DNA from: Paguma larvata
Taxonomy: Eukaryota > Chordata > Mammalia > Carnivora > Viverridae
Assembly (NCBI GenBank): GCA_030068075.1
Contig: CM057843.1
Coordinates: 39,625,832 to 39,689,831, forward strand
Length of the DNA stretch: 64,000 bases
Direction: 5' to 3'
Position 1 is the stretch's first letter. Each line of letters starts with the position of its first letter. The position numbers and the translations under genes were made by a program. The notes under the pieces are model-generated. The model did not search any database and was not told the origin of the DNA. It was given only the letters and a program-made list of their open reading frames with translations. Positions 59,194-64,000 of the stretch are shown here, one piece after another.

Positions 59194-59389
59194 GCTGGTT
59201 CTCAGTGTCCTCTGGCCTGCATTAGCCTCGTCTCAGGGGAGGGGCTTATTAACTAGTCTCCTTCCTCTTCTCCATTCCACTTGAGACTTAAGGAATGAAT
59301 TCAAATTTCTAGGAGTGATGCCTGAAAATCTGCATTTTAATAAGCTCCATTGAACGTTGGTGCATGTTCAAGTTTGACTATTGCTACTG
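59194..59389. mobile_element. MER5A-like hAT element
   Basis: Begins ctggttctcagtgtcctctg, contains tgaaaatctgcattttaata and ends caagtttgactattgct, in MER5A order with a central insertion. Confidence 0.6.
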
Positions 59390-62035
59390 TAAGTGTTGGA
59401 GAATAGGATCAAGGATGTGATGTGTGCAAGGTGGCATCCACGCAGTTAAATGTGATGGGGTTAAGTGGCATTACTTAAGGTGATTTCTGAGGAACAGAAG
59501 AACGTGAACTTGGTAGAGTGAGTAGAAGTTCCAGGTGTGGGAAAAGAAAGAATAAGTTGTCTGCTTCAGAAGACAAGATGTTTGCTAGTCTGTAGCAGAC
59601 GCCTTATAGAGCAGCAAGTACAATAAGTTGAAAGCCAAGGGACAGGGAAAAAGAAGAGAGGGAAAGTTGTAAAACTCTGAAACCAATGAGAATACGTGCT
59701 GCCAGGTGGCAGCAAGGCAGGACCTGCCATAATGGAGGCATGATCTTTGTCATCAAGAATTCATGAAATACCAGGCCACACCCTAGGAGGGAGTGGAAGA
59801 GGGTGGGGGTGTCGGCAGAGATTAGTTTGGAGAGTTGCTACACATACCCCATCTTTAGTTCTAGGCTATCTAATGAGAAGATCTGTATTAAATCTCAGTT
59901 GACTAATTTGGATATAGACCAGTCAGGTGGTAGACATCACACAGCTGCTTGGTGCTCAGGGCGTAGGCCTTGTTCACTTATCGTAACGGAACTCCAAGAG
60001 AGTTCTGAGAGTACTCTAAAGTTGGTGGGGCACAGCAAGTCTCTGCTAGACAGAATGATACCCGTGGATGATCAGAGACCTGACTGCACAAACGGGGTCA
60101 GGGCCTTAAATATTTGGGAAAGTGCACAGCTCAGCAAATGTAGATGATGGCCTGTGTTAGACGCTGACTGGCAGTCTCTGAAGCAAGCAAGCAAGCAAAC
60201 AAACAAACAAAAAGGGCCTCCTGTATTACTAGTTGATGGAAGTTATGTTCCAAGTCCTTGCGGCGTGGCTGAAAATTCAAAACCATTTCTTAAAGTCTAT
60301 AATTATATCATACTACTAAAATGATGAGTTGGATGGAACTAAGAAAATACTCACGATTCTAGGAGAAGTTGGAATTATACAAACTTTAGGACAAAAGATC
60401 AAATATTAATTTGTGATTGTATTTCTGCAAGTGCATGCACTGTTTAAAAATAAGCATTCAAATCTGGTTTGCACAACTGCAGAGAAAAGCTTGCAAGACT
60501 TGTGAATCTGTCCTGACTTGCCATTAGTCTGCTGATAGTCTCCCTCTTAGGCAAACGTGGCAAGTCTGTCTGCACTTGAGCTGGAAGCTACTTGGACTAA
60601 CCCCTTAAACATCGGTTATCATTCAGAACCCACTTCACACTTTCTCTCTGTATAGATCATGTTGCCCACAAAATGAATTATACACTCCTTACCCTGATGC
60701 TAATTTGACAGGGATCACTTCTAATATATTATCATTCTGTTCACTCTTGTGTGAAATCACCAGGTTGCGTTTTTCTTTTTTTTATATATTTTTTGCCTTT
60801 CGGATACCTCAAAGTTGACTGACAGTTTTTCCTCAGTGCAGCTTGCCTCTGATACCATCGCAGGAAAACAAAGAAAATTCACTGCTTTTTAAAATAAAAG
60901 AGCCCAGCAAATTACTGGTTACTTTTTGGGGTTAATGTTTTATAAGATTACAAACATCAGACATTCGTGTTTATTCATTTTAGTAGTGCAAAGTAAAGCT
61001 ATATATTTTTCATTGAGCTATTTTAAGAAGAGAGATTTCAGTTAGTATTTCAGATATATTTTTATGTATCATTTTAATCAGAGGCTGGATAAGCCTTATT
61101 AGAGTGGATAGGGTCCTCTTCAACATACACTTTCAAATCAGAAATCATTTCAACTATTTGTAGTACACACCTTAAAGCCCCTTCAAGTTGTCCCCTCCAA
61201 AATTTGTATGATTATAATCGCTGGTTATCAACGCCTAGGGCTCAAACAGTATTCCAAGTTTTATATACGTTGCTGGAGAATTGCTAATTCAACTGAGAGA
61301 GTAAGAAGGGAGGTGGGAAGGCTGATCTACCTCAGAGGACAGGCAGTATTCAGAATTACGAAGTATTCAGAATTAGCCTCAGTTCCTCCTAGCTGACCAA
61401 GTCATTCTAGGTGAGCCGCAGTAGAGCAGGGTGTGTGCTCCCTGAGGGAGGGAAGTGGCCACTAGGGACTATGGCAGTGGACACTGGGGACTTTGGAGAA
61501 GGTAGAATAAGGTGCGGAGGAGACAGAAGAATGTGTGCTCATGGAACTGATGATCATGGTAGCTTGGTTTACATGAAGGAGCTGCATATGGACCCTAAAT
61601 GAGTTTGGAAAACTTAAGGCATAGATAAGAATGGACTCTGCCTGAGGCAGAAGAGAAGCAGGCAGGATTGCTTCTGATAGTAACCCACCTGGAAGAGAGA
61701 GGCTGACGCTCTGGAGAATCCTGACTAACTGAAACACTGGTCAGATCTTTGTGAAACTACCAACTCATTTACTGCTGTGCTCATTTGGAGCTTGAGGTCC
61801 ATCAGCCGAATGTGTACTATAATTTGCAATGTTCAAGTGGCAGTAGTGTTAGATAAGTTAAGGGGTCACAATAGTCAGTCTTGGAAGAATTTCATAAGCA
61901 GAATAGTCATTTATTTTCAAGCTTTATAGTCACCTAGCAGTGACGTAATTTTCCCAGAACAGTTGAGAGACTGGTTCCATTTCATCGCTCGTCTCCAACA
62001 AGATGGTAAAGAATAAGCTAATATTAATCAATAGC

Positions 62036-62215
62036 CAATATTTATGAGCTCTTACTATATGCCAGCGAGTGTACTAAGTGCTTTATGCGCATTATATCTC
62101 ATCCTCGTAATAACCTTCCGAGGTGGTTGCTGTTATCGTCTTTAGCTAGTAAAAACTGAAGAACCAGGATTTGGAACCAGGCAAGCTGAGTCCAGAGCCC
62201 CTACTTTTAACAATG
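62036..62215 (-). mobile_element. MIR SINE, antisense
   Basis: ttactatatgccagcgagtg, ctcatcctcgtaataacctt and ggatttggaaccaggcaagc are the complement of MIR. Confidence 0.85.
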
Positions 62216-63270
62216 TATATATATAAAGCTGAATTTGTGTAATACAAAAATTGTCCTTTATGCTGAGATTATGTCCACCCTACTTTTTGATATGAAAATA
62301 TATTTTTATGAAATGGTGGTGATAGATGTCAAGTTTGATTTTGTTGTTATTGTTTAAGAAGCCTTTACCTTGCAAAATAAAAACTAAGTACCCCATGACA
62401 GCACTTCTCAGTTAAAAAAAAAAGGGGGGGGGGTCGTGTACTAGTTTGTGAACTCTTAAGTCTGAGAACCACTGGTCAGAAAAGTGGGACTCTGTAATTT
62501 TTAATGTTCTCTAGAGATTTTTCACTAGCTTCGTTTCCTAATACATTTAATCCAATCAGTCCTTATCTGTCTGGCACCTGACCACAAATCACATGTTTAT
62601 CCTTTGGACAGATACCTGTTGTGAAACACAATTAGAATATAGTTTTGTAGTTCATATTTTAGGACGTTGTTAAAAAATGCCTTATGACGAGTGGTCTAGA
62701 GTGAGATACAAGCGAGCCGTTTACTAAATTCTTTACTGAACGCACTCTTACAGTGAGGTTCCAGGGTCTCATTCACTTAAATCCTTAGTAAACAACGGCA
62801 TTTTCATTGGCTCTGTTTATTTCTTGGGCATTTGATATTGTTCGTACCTGTAGTAGTAGCTATTATATAACGATATGTCAATAAACATTCATACTTTTCA
62901 TTGTCAGTAACAAAATGAGAGGAAGGGTAGCCCTGCTAGAGAAGAGTGAACAGGGGAGCTAGATAGGAAGCTATCTGGCTTACTTGCGCTTCCTCAATGC
63001 CATCTTCAGTGTGTTTTTTTTTTCTCTCTCTGTTATTCTTGACTTTGGTGTCCCTGTTGGTGATTTACTCAACAATCTGTCGTCACAATTCTTTGACTTC
63101 CTCCTTTCCAGTAAACTTTCCTTCATTCCATCTCAGCCACCCCCTCTTTGGTCATACCGAGGGCTTTGCTCTTACCAGTAACCACCACTTCAGAGATCTC
63201 AGTGTTAAGCATCCTATGCTCAAGCTGCCTGGCATTTGTCCCATGCTTCTAGGATTTCCTCACCCCTTGT

Positions 63271-63501
63271 TCTTTTTTTTTTTTTAAAACTTTATTATTT
63301 TTTTTGAACATTTATTTATTTTCGAGAGACAGAGCATGAGCAGAGGAAGGGCAGAGAGAGAGGGAGACACAGAATCCGAAGCAGGCTCCAGGCTCTGAGC
63401 CCTCAGCACAGAGCCTGATGCGGGGCTCGAACTCACGGACCGTGAGATCATGACCTGAGCTGCAGTTGGCCGCTTAACTGACTGAGCCACCCAGGCACCC
63501 C
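63271..63501 (-). mobile_element. Can-SINE (young), antisense, with target-site duplication
   Basis: Well-preserved copy ending gagccacccaggcacccc. Flanks accccttgttct and accccctgttct. Confidence 0.94.
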
Positions 63502-64000
63502 CTACCCCCTGTTCTAACTGCTTTGATCCCATGGGACCCTGAGGTTCATTTACTCTGTCACTTTTTGTTCTCTGTTCCCTCTTTACCCAGCTTCGATTCC
63601 ATGGTCTATCATGTTTATCCTCCTCAAATATAACCTTAGTGGCCTTGTTCTTCATCTTCCGTGTTTTTTAAAGCCCTCGGTATGTCTCAGCTTTCTGCCT
63701 ACTCTCTTGAATATGGCTTAAGAAAAGCACAAAACCATGGTGACCATTCTTACTTTAAGTTTAAGAAGCACAACTCAAGTGGGCCCTCAGTATTCCTTGG
63801 GACCAGTATTTTCTGGTATTCCTTCTGTATTTCCTTAATTTAGCCAGTTTATTCTCCTTCTGTCTAAGATGACTGGTTCCTCTTCTCCATTCTCCTCAGA
63901 CCTCAGCACCGCCTCTTCCAGTCCATGCTCACCATAGCTGATGATCTGGAATCAGGATCTCATTAAGAAAATAGAAGTAGTCAGAAGAGAACGGCCTTAT

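Larger units (their letters stand above)
41211..64000 (+). other. NSF: NSF intron 8 (5' part), non-coding to window end
   Basis: I looked for the next NSF exon (residues C-K-H-V-K-G-I-L-L-Y-G-P-P-G) and did not find it, so this intron exceeds 22.7 kb. 41.2-45.7 kb is AT-rich with no repeat I can name. 46.6-51.1 kb holds MIR, MER20 and L2 fragments and Can-SINEs, with unassigned old-repeat traces near 48.4-48.56 and 49.68-50.05 kb. 51.1-53.1 kb shows nothing. 53.1-54.7 kb has three Can-SINEs and an L1/HAL1 piece. 55.0-55.8 kb has L2-, MER5A- and MIR-like pieces. 56.2-58.1 kb is mostly antisense L1. 58.3-58.9 kb is CR1/L3. 59.4-62.0 kb shows nothing definite, and MIR and Can-SINE follow. Confidence 0.75.

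Noticed and set aside
59803..60147. 114-residue open frame on the + strand
   Set aside because: No family resemblance, no splice-site or codon support; treated as chance in unique sequence.

Overview
This is a mammalian nuclear window, almost certainly from a cat-family carnivore. It is full of tRNA-Lys-derived Can-SINEs (head near GGGGCGCCTGGGTGGCTCAG, CT-rich body, A-rich tail, SINEC_Fc type) and carries a carnivore L1 3' end. Base composition is AT-rich, with no CpG island and no bacterial-type gene organisation.

The only protein-coding gene I can support is NSF (N-ethylmaleimide-sensitive factor, the vesicle-fusing AAA+ ATPase), on the + strand. Seven consecutive internal exons are visible: 19771-19856, 22127-22226, 25488-25527, 34395-34560, 37668-37775, 38244-38319 and 41055-41210. 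By my recollection of mammalian NSF they encode residues 5-248: nearly all of the SNAP/SNARE-binding N domain and the start of the D1 ATPase domain, stopping just before the D1 Walker A motif. The first exon lies upstream. From 41211 to the window end I see no further exon, so the last intron is at least 22.8 kb long. All intron boundaries are GT-AG and the exon phases fit together, with one exception: exon 5 lacks a single base near 34522. Read literally, this shifts the frame and stops translation at 37708-37710 in exon 6. All other codons are intact, so an assembly error, a recent allele or an unprocessed partial NSF duplicate are all possible.

Layout: 1-19770 is upstream intron with an old antisense L1, several SINEs, a Tigger-like DNA transposon carrying two nested SINEs, an L1 3' portion and a U6 snRNA/L1 chimeric retro-insertion. 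19.8-41.2 kb holds the seven exons and their introns, with a MaLR LTR split by a SINE, a 90-bp near-perfect hairpin, a truncated U6 insertion with 18-bp target duplications, a young 5'-truncated L1 and a hAT-type element. 41.2-64 kb is one intron with a repeat-poor first part, then MER20, MIR, L2, CR1/L3 and L1 fragments.

Best leads: the exon 5 frameshift, the two U6-derived insertions (one joined to an L1 tail whose reference sequence is present elsewhere in the window), the intron 4 hairpin, a perfect 18-bp inverted repeat inside an ancient CR1/L3 fragment, and a CTCF-like site at 40188-40214. I saw no CRISPR array, operon, tRNA gene or rRNA gene. Family names for old repeats are from memory of consensus sequences; repeat edges are good to about 10-20 bases unless a target-site duplication is given.
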